Assembly: GCA_022511465.1 (NCBI GenBank)
Contig: JAFLRM010000001.1
Coordinates: 62,001-126,000, forward strand
DNA from: Acetatifactor sp.
GTDB taxonomy: Bacteria > Bacillota > Clostridia > Lachnospirales > Lachnospiraceae
Length of the DNA stretch: 64,000 nt
Reading direction: 5' to 3'
Every line of letters starts with the position of its first letter. Within the stretch, counting starts at the first letter, position 1. Made by a program: the position numbers and the translations under genes. The notes below the pieces were generated by a model that saw only the letters and a list, made by a program, of their open reading frames with translations, made no database searches and was not told the origin of the DNA. Below are positions 1 to 9,160 of the stretch, in pieces.

Positions 1-2
1 AT

Positions 3-101
3 TGGCTGGACGGGCTCCATAATGTATACACAAACATCAAGGAACCTCATGAAGAAAAAAAGGAGTACATAGGCCAACCTTTCGAAGGAACTCACTTATG
101 A
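3..101 (+). other. Open stretch at left edge, unidentified
   Basis: An open frame enters from the left edge and runs 32 codons to a TGA. The peptide (starting WLDGLHNVYTN) is not recognised. It may be the C-terminus of a gene cut by the window edge or debris. A short direct repeat, GGGCTCCAT, occurs at about 13 and 142. Between 101 and 183 I see nothing else. Low confidence. Confidence 0.2.
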
Positions 102-182
102 TAAGTTATGCTGCAAGTGGGGCTGAAGTAAGTAACATTGGGGCTCCATTTTACATTTGTTACAAATAATAGATAATTTACT

Positions 183-914
183 CTATTTCTTTTCCCCTAT
201 TGTTACCAATAAGTACCCTTGTCCCAGCTCATCCAAGTTAAATTTTTGTTTTAATAATTTTGACATCGCTTTTCTAAGATAATGTCTTGGAGGCAAGAAA
301 TTCAATGCATGCTGTGTTCCAATTGTATATTCATAAATTTCATTATATCCTGCTAAATAAAATTCATTTTTTAGGCTAAATTGTGGTATTTCAAGCCCGT
401 ACTCCCATGTCCCATTGTCTTCCATCATCTTTTTACCAACTCTATATGCCAATGAAGCGGCATTAGGCACCATACATATCATTCTATTTGCCAATCTCCG
501 CCAACTTCTTATCAAATTGATCCGCTCATCCTGTTCAAAATGTTCTAAAAGTCCACAATGAAAAACCGTATCAAATTCATTGTCATTAAAGGGCAGTTCC
601 TTTGTAGCATCTAAACATTTTGTATCAATTTTTATATCCATCCTTTTTGCCAGTTCATTTATCAAATTTATACTATCTTCTGAATAATCAAGTGCAGTAA
701 GAATTCTGCCCTTTGTAGCCAAATATGCCGATGTCTGCCCTGTTCCACAACCTATCTCAAGGCATTTTTCTCCCACGGAAGTCAATTTTAATAATTCTCT
801 GCTCCAACAGGGTATTCTATCATTTGAGATATCTTCCACTATTTTTTCTGCTAATCCAATTTGAGCATGTTTCGCCCATTCCTCTTTTTTTAATGCTTTT
901 TCTTGACTACTCAT
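183..914 (-). CDS. Class I SAM-dependent methyltransferase
   Basis: The 243-residue protein has a Rossmann methyltransferase core: motif I CLEIGCGTGQ at residues 51-60, an acidic residue after strand 2 (ALDYS, about 74-78), and a motif IV-like DTVFHCGLLEHF near 115-126. It resembles UbiE/Methyltransf_11 enzymes. No membrane segment is visible. It is the last gene of the module A glycan operon, 22 bp after a Wzy-like polymerase, so O- or N-methylation of a sugar or lipid-linked glycan is inferred. The acceptor cannot be read from the sequence. ATG start with a GGAGGAATAATT upstream sequence supports the start at 914. Confidence 0.85.
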   Translation of the reverse strand: MSSQEKALKKEEWAKHAQIGLAEKIVEDISNDRIPCWSRELLKLTSVGEKCLEIGCGTGQTSAYLATKGRILTALDYSEDSINLINELAKRMDIKIDTKCLDATKELPFNDNEFDTVFHCGLLEHFEQDERINLIRSWRRLANRMICMVPNAASLAYRVGKKMMEDNGTWEYGLEIPQFSLKNEFYLAGYNEIYEYTIGTQHALNFLPPRHYLRKAMSKLLKQKFNLDELGQGYLLVTIGEKK

Positions 915-936
915 AATTATTCCTCCTTAACAAAAA

Positions 937-2127
937 TCACTTACTCTTATTCGTAAAATACGCAGTATTTCTAATAGCATTATTCTGAAATCCGACACAC
1001 TCATAAAAACTTACACGCTCCCTCTGAGCCTTCCAACTTAGATTTGCAGCTATAATAACTGGGAATATTGCTGTCGGCGACAATATTGTATTTTCCGCAA
1101 GCGCAATGACAGAATATAATATTAAACAACATGAACTCCTAAAGTCTATCCTTTTTCTAGCTTTCAAAAATAGAAATGATATCAATATCAGATAAAAAGT
1201 GCCATATTGTATCATCATCATATAATAGGCATTATCCACAACTAAAAAAAATGCACTATTTTCCCTTTTCATCCAATAAAAAAACTCCAGATTTGACTGC
1301 CCAAACATTGATATTCCATATGTCTCAAATCCCAGTTTTCCCAAGGTCAATCTTCCTGTTACAAACTTATTAATGACATTATAGATAAGGCTATTTTCAA
1401 ACCTTAATATCAAAAGGCTTAATATCCATAACCCCACAAAGCTGTATCCCCCATATTTCTCAACAAATTTCCTAAAACCTGTTCTATGTCCCAGATATAC
1501 AAGCATAGACATCGCCAAAATCAATAACAGTGTATCCGAGAGCGTACATAGATAAAAGAAAATTGTAACAGTAAAAATCAACAATTTCTTTAAAATGGGG
1601 ATTCTTTTTTCTGCATTTACATATAAAAATAAAACAAACCAAAATATCCAATATCTTGCAGCTTCGTTTGCACCAATAAATGTCATGCCATATTTTATAA
1701 CTGTTCCGTCCTTATGTGCTAGCAATGAGGATGGCACAAAAACATATTGAAACAAAAATATACTAACAGCAATCAATATAAAAACGCTCATGCATCTATA
1801 AACAATTTTTATAGCTACTTGAATATTTATATTCTTTGCAAATGCGACAAGTATCATTGAATACAACGTCCATTTACTTCCAGTCAGGAACGAAGTATAA
1901 GCGCCGATCGCGATCAACGAAAAGGCCACTGCTAATTCTATAAATGTATAACTTTTTTCAAACATTAATACTAAAATCATCACAATAGCGCTTCCAAGCA
2001 CTAACGGCTTAAACGCTTGATATAATCCCGGAAATACTCTTAAGTCGCCCCACCAATTATTTAATAGTAAGAGTACCAGTACATAGTAATATAAATATTC
2101 AGACGTAATTTTTATTTTAATCTTCAT
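937..2127 (-). CDS. Wzy-like polysaccharide polymerase (multi-pass membrane protein)
   Basis: The 396-residue protein is almost entirely hydrophobic, with about ten predicted membrane segments spread over residues 10-360 and one longer loop near 260-300 (GRLTLGKLGFETYG...). This layout, the lack of soluble domains and the position among glycosyltransferases fit an O-antigen/capsule polymerase that joins lipid-linked repeat units outside the membrane. Family members diverge strongly in sequence, so the call rests on topology and context. It overlaps the upstream GT14-like gene by 4 bp, implying translational coupling. An O-antigen ligase is the main alternative. Confidence 0.7.
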   Translation of the reverse strand: MKIKIKITSEYLYYYVLVLLLLNNWWGDLRVFPGLYQAFKPLVLGSAIVMILVLMFEKSYTFIELAVAFSLIAIGAYTSFLTGSKWTLYSMILVAFAKNINIQVAIKIVYRCMSVFILIAVSIFLFQYVFVPSSLLAHKDGTVIKYGMTFIGANEAARYWIFWFVLFLYVNAEKRIPILKKLLIFTVTIFFYLCTLSDTLLLILAMSMLVYLGHRTGFRKFVEKYGGYSFVGLWILSLLILRFENSLIYNVINKFVTGRLTLGKLGFETYGISMFGQSNLEFFYWMKRENSAFFLVVDNAYYMMMIQYGTFYLILISFLFLKARKRIDFRSSCCLILYSVIALAENTILSPTAIFPVIIAANLSWKAQRERVSFYECVGFQNNAIRNTAYFTNKSK

Positions 2128-3020
2128 ATTGTATATTCCTTGTCCCTATTCGCCTTAATTAAAGCAATTAATTCCATCGCGTCTTCGCCATCAATTTTTC
2201 TGGCAAATAGTCTTTCCGAATCAATTAATTTGTTTAAATCATCCACATGATATTGATTGTATGGATCTTCCCATGTCATCATCCGCATGGACGAATGATA
2301 TTCGTCATTACGATCATACACTTTCATCCAAAACCCAGAATTATAAATTAAAGTATGTATAAACAGCTCATCACCGCAAAAAGAATGTCTGTATATTTTC
2401 TCAGTCTCTTTTTCATGCTCTACAATATAACATGCCAAGTCATGCGTAATACTCCAGTTTGCATTACCCTTTTTAAAAATAATGTTATTTTTCTTTGAAA
2501 TATCAACTTTAAGCACTTTATGAATTGCGACACCACATATGCGAATTTTATTTAAAATCTTTTGGAAAAAATTATTATTTCGAGCATAGGCATTAAAAAT
2601 ATGATAATACCTTACTCGTTCTTCGAATTTCGTATCATAATTATCAAACCCCACAAACTCATATCCTGCATTTTTTTGAAAGAAATCATGGATATAATTC
2701 TGTGTCTTCAGTGGGAACTCCACACCCACCATAAAATGATAATACAAATGATACCCGTATGATGTTGCTGCCTTCAAGAGTTTTGTCACACATTCAATCT
2801 GTGAATAGCCTCCCCAATGAATGTCCATTCGCTCAACTAAAATAAGTCTCGCTCTATGCAGCAGCCCACTAAAGTACTCCGTCGGAAAATCTTTTGCTTT
2901 TACGTCTATATGCAAAAAAATATCATTTCTCGCATCATCTAAATCCTTTAATAATTCTTCGAGGATATCGAACCGGTGATGTGCCATGATCATATAGGCA
3001 TGCCTTACATTATCATTCAT
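2124..3020 (-). CDS. GT14-type beta-1,6-N-acetylglucosaminyltransferase-like protein (core-2/I-branching family)
   Basis: The 298-residue protein starts with HAYMIMAHHRFDILEELL followed by DIFLHIDVK (about 33-41), the pattern of core-2/I-branching enzymes (GT14). A later WSITHDLACYIVEH and a GDELFIHTL segment match the family's conserved central and acidic motifs. It would be a cytosolic-side transferase adding a sugar, typically GlcNAc or Xyl in the family, to a nascent repeat. The start shares one base with the stop of wecB upstream, and its end overlaps the polymerase gene. Donor and linkage are inferred only from the family. Confidence 0.82.
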   Translation of the reverse strand: MNDNVRHAYMIMAHHRFDILEELLKDLDDARNDIFLHIDVKAKDFPTEYFSGLLHRARLILVERMDIHWGGYSQIECVTKLLKAATSYGYHLYYHFMVGVEFPLKTQNYIHDFFQKNAGYEFVGFDNYDTKFEERVRYYHIFNAYARNNNFFQKILNKIRICGVAIHKVLKVDISKKNNIIFKKGNANWSITHDLACYIVEHEKETEKIYRHSFCGDELFIHTLIYNSGFWMKVYDRNDEYHSSMRMMTWEDPYNQYHVDDLNKLIDSERLFARKIDGEDAMELIALIKANRDKEYTI

Positions 3021-4114
3021 TACGCCTGCTCCAATATATCTGCTATTCTCTTACTGGCAAAGCCATCTCCATAAGGGTTACTTGCGTTACTCATTTTGTT
3101 GTACTCGCTCTCGTCTTCCAGTAAAAGTTTAAAATGATTGTAAATATTTTCCTCATCTGTTCCAACTAATTTCAACGTTCCTGCAGCGATTCCCTCTGGT
3201 CTTTCCGTGGTGTCTCTCATGACCAAGACCGGTTTACCTAAACTTGGAGCCTCTTCCTGAATGCCGCCTGAATCGGTTAAGATCAGATAGCTCCGATTGA
3301 TAAAATTATGGAAATCCATGACATCCAAAGGTTCAATAATGTGAATTCTGTCATCGTTTCCCAGTATTTCATTTGCCACTTCACGGACGGTTGGGTTCAT
3401 ATGTATAGGGTAAATTGCCTTAATATCATCGTGTTCATCCATTACCCGTCTAATCGCTTTGAACATATTCCGCATAGGCGCACCAAGGTTTTCACGCCTG
3501 TGAGCCGTAATTAATATTAATCTTGAGTCTTTTACCCACTCCAGTTCCGGATGTGTGTAATCGTCCCTTATGGTAGTTTTCATCGCATCTATGACAGTAT
3601 TACCCGTCACAAAGATGGTTTCCGGTCTCTTCCCTTCTTTTATCAAATTTTTTTTTGCCAACTCCGTTGGCGCAAAATTATAATTACTGATGATACTGAC
3701 TGCCTGGCGATTGAACTCCTCCGGATAGGGGGAGTATATATTGTAAGTGCGTAACCCGGCCTCCACGTGCCCAACTGGAATCTGCATATAAAAGCATGCC
3801 AAAGCTGTTACGAAAGTAGTCGAAGTATCTCCATGTACAAGTACAACATCTGGATGTGCTTTTTCCAATACCTCATGAATCTTATCAAGAATATTCGAAG
3901 TCACATCAAAAAGTGTCTGTCTGTCCTTCATAATTGAAAGGTCGTAATCGGGAATAACTTTAAACGCTTCCAATACCTGATCCAGCATCTGACGATGTTG
4001 TCCCGTAATACACACCATAGCATTGACACTCTTTCTGCTTTTCAATTCATTCACCAATGGGCACATTTTTATTGCCTCCGGACGTGTGCCAAATACCAGC
4101 ATTACCTTTTTCAT
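3020..4114 (-). CDS. wecB: UDP-N-acetylglucosamine 2-epimerase (non-hydrolysing)
   Basis: The 364-residue length and motifs are typical of WecB/MnaA: VFGTRPEAIK at about 6-15, GHVEAGLRT near 115, ITAHRREN near 205, and the C-terminal TDSGGIQEEAPSLGKPVLV with the following RDTTERPEG. The enzyme interconverts UDP-GlcNAc and UDP-ManNAc in the cytosol. In this operon a TagA/WecG-type transferase (12072-12881) could use UDP-ManNAc, and a nucleotide-sugar dehydrogenase in module C (62470-63777) could oxidise it to UDP-ManNAcA. The gene is intact and tightly packed with its neighbours. Confidence 0.95.
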   Translation of the reverse strand: MKKVMLVFGTRPEAIKMCPLVNELKSRKSVNAMVCITGQHRQMLDQVLEAFKVIPDYDLSIMKDRQTLFDVTSNILDKIHEVLEKAHPDVVLVHGDTSTTFVTALACFYMQIPVGHVEAGLRTYNIYSPYPEEFNRQAVSIISNYNFAPTELAKKNLIKEGKRPETIFVTGNTVIDAMKTTIRDDYTHPELEWVKDSRLILITAHRRENLGAPMRNMFKAIRRVMDEHDDIKAIYPIHMNPTVREVANEILGNDDRIHIIEPLDVMDFHNFINRSYLILTDSGGIQEEAPSLGKPVLVMRDTTERPEGIAAGTLKLVGTDEENIYNHFKLLLEDESEYNKMSNASNPYGDGFASKRIADILEQA

Positions 4115-4142
4115 GTTTATCCCTTTACTTTGTTCAACCGTA

Positions 4143-5039
4143 TTATTTCATATTTTTTTTTCTTTTAAAAATTCTTTTCATTACGGCCGATAGTGTCGAG
4201 CCCAATACATATGATATACGAACCGCCCTTCTGACATCGCTCATATCCTTTGAAATACTCCGCATTTTAAGAAGATACTCTTTCATCTCAGCATACTGGT
4301 CAAGGCTAAACAGCGCCTCTGCAAGTTCTTTATAAATCATCCGAAGAATATCGTTTTCAAATTCAGCCAAAGTCAATTCTTCTTCCAGCAGTTTCACTTT
4401 TCCTTCCAATACCTGCCTGTTACGGGTTTCCGTAAGGCTGCATTCATGCTGTCGATACTGATATAACACCTCCGGAAGATACTCTATCTCAAAGGATCGC
4501 GCAATGCGAAGCCAATAATCGTAATCTTCCATCAGGAATTTCCCGGTATCATAATCTCCAATTTGCTCATACACCTTACGCGTATACATAAAAGATGCGC
4601 CAACAATATTATGATAATATAATTCTCGTACATTTCTCGGAACACATGACAGTCCCTTCAGCATTCCCTCCCCGTCTATGTTTTCCATTCTGGAAAAGAC
4701 CAGCCCACAATTTGCATCCCTTTGTAATGCATCAAGCATCTTTTCCAATGCTTCCGGCTTATAAAGGTTGTCATCAGACGTCCATGTCAAATAGTCCCCT
4801 GACGCTTTCAAAAATCCTGCATTTAATGATGCGGGAAGTCTCAAATTCTGTTCATTCTTAAATAATTTAATGCGCTTGTCCTTTTCTACATATTCAGCGA
4901 CTATGCTGTTCGTGGAATCCAGAGAACAATCATCAATTACAATCAATTCCCACTCCGTATACGTCTGATTAATAATACTTTGTATAGACTCTCTAATATA
5001 TTTTTCTCCATTATAGGTTGGTAGAACTATTGAGACCAT
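4143..5039 (-). CDS. Family 2 glycosyltransferase
   Basis: A GT-A protein of 298 residues. It opens with SIVLPTYNGEKYIRESIQSI, then the nucleotide-binding VIDDCS (D36, D37) and a DxD-like TWTSDDN (D89, D90). A later EDYDYWLRIA motif supplies the catalytic acidic residue expected in GT2 enzymes. The C-terminus (about 270-298) is basic with one hydrophobic helix, consistent with peripheral membrane attachment. Donor sugar is not readable. It lies between wecB and two GT4 genes in module A. Confidence 0.9.
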   Translation of the reverse strand: MVSIVLPTYNGEKYIRESIQSIINQTYTEWELIVIDDCSLDSTNSIVAEYVEKDKRIKLFKNEQNLRLPASLNAGFLKASGDYLTWTSDDNLYKPEALEKMLDALQRDANCGLVFSRMENIDGEGMLKGLSCVPRNVRELYYHNIVGASFMYTRKVYEQIGDYDTGKFLMEDYDYWLRIARSFEIEYLPEVLYQYRQHECSLTETRNRQVLEGKVKLLEEELTLAEFENDILRMIYKELAEALFSLDQYAEMKEYLLKMRSISKDMSDVRRAVRISYVLGSTLSAVMKRIFKRKKNMK

Positions 5040-5093
5040 GCCATTCTATTACCTCATTTCATAGGTTATCACTCTTACATATTGGCGCTTTCA

Positions 5094-6170
5094 CTATAAA
5101 ATCTTATTCCACTGCTCCAGCACATATGGCATCTTCAATTCTCCCAAATTCATATCCGCATTTGCAGCAAATTTGTATCTTAACTCTTTATCTTCGATTA
5201 ATTTTAAAATACGGTCTGCCATTTCATCTAAGTCCCAGTTTGCAACAATAAACCCATTTTCCCCATCCGTAATTAAATCTTTGGGACCACATTTAAAATC
5301 AAACGAGATTATTGGAAGTCCCGCGGACTGTGCCTCAATCATCGCTATAGGACATCCTTCTCCTCGGGAAGTGAAGACATTAAACGCATACTCCTTATAA
5401 AGACTAAGGATATCTTTTCTGAACCCCTTTAGATTTACTTTTCCAATGAGATCATACTGTTTGATTTTTTCTTCCAGAGATTCTTTTTCCGCTCCATCTC
5501 CATATATATCCCATGTCCACCCTTCCACTTGTGAAAACACTTTCTTAGCCACCCCAATAAGCAAATCAAATCCTTTAACTGGATCTAGCCTACCACAACT
5601 AATGATTTTCTTCGATTCAACAGCATAAGGGCTTTTAACAACTCCTCCATTTATAGGATTATAAATTTGGACTACATTCGCGGCATGCAATATTTTGTCA
5701 TAATACCCTTTATCTTCTTTGGTAAGAGCAACCAGGTAATCAAACTTTTTAACTGCTAATCTTTTTCCCCAACCACTAAAACCCCAGCGAGACCCATTAA
5801 AAAAATTCGTGTGTGACCAACTGATAAATTTAGCCTTCATACAATGTCTTAGTCCCAGCCATGCTGGAATGCTATGCCCTACGTCTGCAACAACAAAAGT
5901 TCCGTCGAAGTCAGACGGAAAAAGGCAATGAAGCTCGCGAGCCGCTTTTAAGGTATGTTTTCTAACGGAAAAAGTATGCAGTGACAAATTGATAACCCTG
6001 CATTGCTCTGGAATTTCATAATAGCTTTTTTCCAAAGATTTGCTCAATGACACAAGAGCAATATTATATTTACCCGTCTTGATTAAATTCTCAATAAGAA
6101 GCAATGTAATACGCGGAATACCGCCGTTTACATAAACATTATTTATAATGAACACAATATTTTTATTCAT
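5094..6170 (-). CDS. Family 4 glycosyltransferase
   Basis: A GT-B fold protein of 358 residues. The N-terminal GGIPRITLLLIENL is the acceptor-side loop common to GT4. The C-terminal half carries ISCGRLDPVKGFDLLI and the E-x7-E region SRGEGCPIAMIEAQSAGLPIISF, with the two glutamates that contact the donor. A retaining transferase acting on a lipid-linked glycan is implied. It sits 54 bp from the GT2 gene downstream and 48 bp from the next GT4 upstream, all on the minus strand. The sugar is unknown. Confidence 0.9.
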   Translation of the reverse strand: MNKNIVFIINNVYVNGGIPRITLLLIENLIKTGKYNIALVSLSKSLEKSYYEIPEQCRVINLSLHTFSVRKHTLKAARELHCLFPSDFDGTFVVADVGHSIPAWLGLRHCMKAKFISWSHTNFFNGSRWGFSGWGKRLAVKKFDYLVALTKEDKGYYDKILHAANVVQIYNPINGGVVKSPYAVESKKIISCGRLDPVKGFDLLIGVAKKVFSQVEGWTWDIYGDGAEKESLEEKIKQYDLIGKVNLKGFRKDILSLYKEYAFNVFTSRGEGCPIAMIEAQSAGLPIISFDFKCGPKDLITDGENGFIVANWDLDEMADRILKLIEDKELRYKFAANADMNLGELKMPYVLEQWNKIL

Positions 6171-6218
6171 ATTTAAACATGTATCCTTTGACCAAGTAGA
6201 GCAAACTTACATCCGGTT

Positions 6219-7376
6219 TCAGATGCTACCAGGCTTTTTTCTGATTAAGTCCAAATATAATCGTTCCATAACAATATCATTTGCATAATTATTAATTATT
6301 TCCAATGACTTATTACCAAAAGCTTGTAAATCTGAATTCCAAATATTCTCTAATGCTTTGCGTGTGCTTGATTCCTGCATTACGTCAAAGACATATCCAT
6401 TTTCATTTTCCACTATCATCTCTTTTGCACCATTATAAATTGTAGTTAAAATAGGTTTTCCCGCTGCCATAGCTTCGAAAACCGCTAAACTACACAAATC
6501 TTCCAGCGTTGGTAGAACAAACACGTCACAACATTGTAAGTAATGCGCCACATCATCATAGGTTCGTGTTCCTAAGAGGTGAACATTTATTATATTATGT
6601 TCGGTCAAATAATTTAATATATCAGTTCGAAGAGGGCCATCCCCACATATATATAACTCTGACTGCAAAGTAAAATTTGCTGGCATATTGTTCCAAGCAC
6701 CTAGAAACTGCAAAACCCCTTTTCTGGCAATTAAGCTTGATATTATGATATATTTCTTTTTATTTTGAGGCAGTTCTAATTTATAACACATTTGCTCGCG
6801 TTCTTCATCATTTTGCAAATCTTGAAATAACTCTAAATTTATACTCCAAGAACTTCTAATTATCGGTTTTTCAATTCTATTCACTTGAAGGAATTGTATT
6901 GCACTTTGCGTAAAAGGCACACAAAAATCCACTTTATTGTATGCCAATCGCTTTAACCACTTATTAATAGGTGTTCTCCCTTCAGCAGCTCTTAAGGTAT
7001 CCTCTACAATTATTCCAAGCTGATATTCCCTTTTTCCACTTGCAAACATTGCTTGCATTGCATTGCAAATCAACACAATATCAGGATTAATTTTTTTCAA
7101 TAGTCTTTTTAACCCAAAAGGATAAAACCTTGATTGCTCAATGGAATATCCATCATTTTTATGCTTCACTTGATAACTTTTAAATCGCTTGCTATTTAAC
7201 AGATATACCTGACATCCTTGAATTTGCTGAAACCTCCACCCTTCTCTCTCTTTGTCTGTATCCCGCTCAACTACTATGTGTAGTTCCAAATCTTCAATTT
7301 TAGCCATACTCTCAAATCTCAATATATCATAGGGTGCTAAGAGCGGAACTACAAAAACCAATTTCATCATAACCAA
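6219..7376 (-). CDS. Family 4 glycosyltransferase
   Basis: A 385-residue GT-B protein. The C-terminal donor half shows IISSLIARKGVLQFLGAW, ICGDGPLRTDI, and LPTLEDLCSLAVFEAMAAGKPIL with the E-x7-E pair. The N-terminal half is divergent, which is usual because it binds the acceptor. The GTG/ATG choice at the 5' end is uncertain by a few codons (MVMMKLVF). It follows the unrecognised ParB-like gene by 8 bp, so the two are probably co-translated. Confidence 0.88.
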   Translation of the reverse strand: MVMMKLVFVVPLLAPYDILRFESMAKIEDLELHIVVERDTDKEREGWRFQQIQGCQVYLLNSKRFKSYQVKHKNDGYSIEQSRFYPFGLKRLLKKINPDIVLICNAMQAMFASGKREYQLGIIVEDTLRAAEGRTPINKWLKRLAYNKVDFCVPFTQSAIQFLQVNRIEKPIIRSSWSINLELFQDLQNDEEREQMCYKLELPQNKKKYIIISSLIARKGVLQFLGAWNNMPANFTLQSELYICGDGPLRTDILNYLTEHNIINVHLLGTRTYDDVAHYLQCCDVFVLPTLEDLCSLAVFEAMAAGKPILTTIYNGAKEMIVENENGYVFDVMQESSTRKALENIWNSDLQAFGNKSLEIINNYANDIVMERLYLDLIRKKPGSI

Positions 7377-7384
7377 ATCCTTTT

Positions 7385-8806
7385 CTACCGTTTTAAAATT
7401 TCTTTAATTCTTTCAAAAATCCCTAATTTAACGAGTACTTTCTTAATTAGGTGTAAAATACTAATACGTATGTTTCTAAGAATCCTCATACCTTTAGCTC
7501 TAATTTTCAATAATAAGGTTTTTATGGATTTATTTTGGGACATAAAGTCTTCAATCAATTTACAATCAACAATATCCTTTTTTTCACCTCGATTTTTTTT
7601 AAACTTCAATAGAATATTTAGTGTAATAAATTTTATTCCATCATAAACAAGATAGTTTTCCGGATTCAAAATCATTTCATTTTTAGACATACTATATTGA
7701 TTTAAGAATTCTTCATGACACTCTATATTTTTGTCATCAAATAACTCTGTAGAATCATGCAAGTATAAATAATCAATATCTTCTGCGTCCCGCAAACCAT
7801 AAAGAGCCAAAACACTACTTGAATCCACTACAAAATCATCTATTGACATTCCTGCTTTTCGTATATATTGTGCAAAAGTTTTCCTTTTTAGCGAACTTTG
7901 CAGATACTTATCCGGTTCTCCATAATTCATTAAATCTAAAGAATTTTTATTATACAAGAGAGATGCTATACTAATTGTTTCTTTTTGATTATCTGTAATA
8001 TGTATAGAATGATTTCCAATGCCAAACATACCACGAATATATTCTTTAATATGCACCACTCGTTCAAGCGACTGGGCTTCAATCACAAAACTCAAAACTT
8101 TACGCTTTTCATCCCAACAATTCCTTGCTTTTTCTGCAGCACCCAAAAAATGATTTTTTTCATTTCCAACCCAATCTTGATGAGAATATATCTGGGCAAT
8201 GAAATATATAAAACCTGTAACCGAAAATTTAATCTTTTTTTCATATACAATTTTGGCCTGCTGTTCTAGAAATTCATATATTTGATCATAAAGTGCCTCA
8301 TAATCTGCTCTAGGCCAAATACATACCAAATATGTGTTATGCCTCAATTTACAATATTCCGTTGCTGTCCAATCCAGAATTTTTTCATCCAACAGCCTCT
8401 TTCTAAAAAATTTATAATTAAAATTAATCTTATTTTGCACATAAGTAATTGGTATACTTTGTTTGAAATATATAGCAATTGCCGTTCTATGTGCACCATC
8501 ATCTAATATGCCTTCATAATTCACTGGTATTAAAGAACGTTGTGGATCCACTCCATTGTCTTTTATATCATAAATCAACTCATCAAAAATTCTCAAAAAA
8601 TCCTCTGCTGTTTTTTTAAGCTCTGTTCCGTCTTCTTCAATAAAAGTGCCTTCTGTAAATGCCTCTATCGTTTTTAAATAATACTTTTTGATAAAATTTA
8701 ATTTTAAACCCTGTACCTTATTTTCGACATACTTAATTTTAGAAATCAAGTCAAAACGTTCTGGGCAAATTAAGTTTTCCGCTTTTATAAATTCATAGCT
8801 ATCCAT
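7385..8806 (-). CDS. Unrecognised 473-aa protein with ParB-like and nucleotidyltransferase-like motifs
   Basis: I do not recognise a characterised family. Residues 100-112 (ILDDGAHRTAIAI) resemble the ParB/sulfiredoxin-fold substrate loop. Residues 220-290 hold a G-x-HSIHITD segment of unknown role. Residues 330-350 (SSVLALYGLRDAEDIDYLYL) look like a nucleotidyltransferase active site with D343 and D345, followed by YDGIKFITL and KKNRGEKKDIVD. The last 40 residues are strongly basic and amphipathic, perhaps membrane-associating. It sits between glycosyltransferase genes in module A, so a role in decorating the glycan with a nucleotide-activated group is a reasonable but unproven inference. 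Confidence 0.6.
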   Translation of the reverse strand: MDSYEFIKAENLICPERFDLISKIKYVENKVQGLKLNFIKKYYLKTIEAFTEGTFIEEDGTELKKTAEDFLRIFDELIYDIKDNGVDPQRSLIPVNYEGILDDGAHRTAIAIYFKQSIPITYVQNKINFNYKFFRKRLLDEKILDWTATEYCKLRHNTYLVCIWPRADYEALYDQIYEFLEQQAKIVYEKKIKFSVTGFIYFIAQIYSHQDWVGNEKNHFLGAAEKARNCWDEKRKVLSFVIEAQSLERVVHIKEYIRGMFGIGNHSIHITDNQKETISIASLLYNKNSLDLMNYGEPDKYLQSSLKRKTFAQYIRKAGMSIDDFVVDSSSVLALYGLRDAEDIDYLYLHDSTELFDDKNIECHEEFLNQYSMSKNEMILNPENYLVYDGIKFITLNILLKFKKNRGEKKDIVDCKLIEDFMSQNKSIKTLLLKIRAKGMRILRNIRISILHLIKKVLVKLGIFERIKEILKR

Positions 8807-8991
8807 AAGAACCGAACCTACTTTCTTTTACATCCTAATCCATCCCGGTGACATTACTATACTATCGAAAGTAATGTTAACAATCTACAACATATAGGGT
8901 TTAAGACCCTTAAATGTTCATATCAATCATCTATGAAGGCACGGTATCTTTAAGAAATGATATGCTTCCAAGTATAACCATTGGAAAACCT

Positions 8992-9147
8992 TCAAATCAC
9001 TGTGTTGGGAGGATCAGGGCGATGCCTGTGCAATCCTCTTTTAACTTCATCGGTTGACACATCTCCATGCATTTCAACTGTACTCAGACTATTCTCATCA
9101 ATTTTTATCTTGCACTATTTTGCTAATACAATAGCAACTTTTTTCAT
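8992..9147 (-). pseudogene. Degenerate short ORF between module A genes
   Basis: In the 354-bp gap between the unknown 473-aa gene and the GT-A gene, a good Shine-Dalgarno (GAAAGGAATG) precedes ATG at 9147. The frame reads MKKVAIVLAK then a TAG, and continues open for about 40 codons to a TGA at 8992. The start resembles the first strand of a Rossmann-like or GT2 protein, but too little remains to name it. It is most simply the remains of a deleted gene. The rest of the gap (8807-8991) shows only a short AGGGT/ACCCT inverted repeat near 8900. Confidence 0.4.
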
Positions 9148-9160
9148 TGTAACATTCCTT

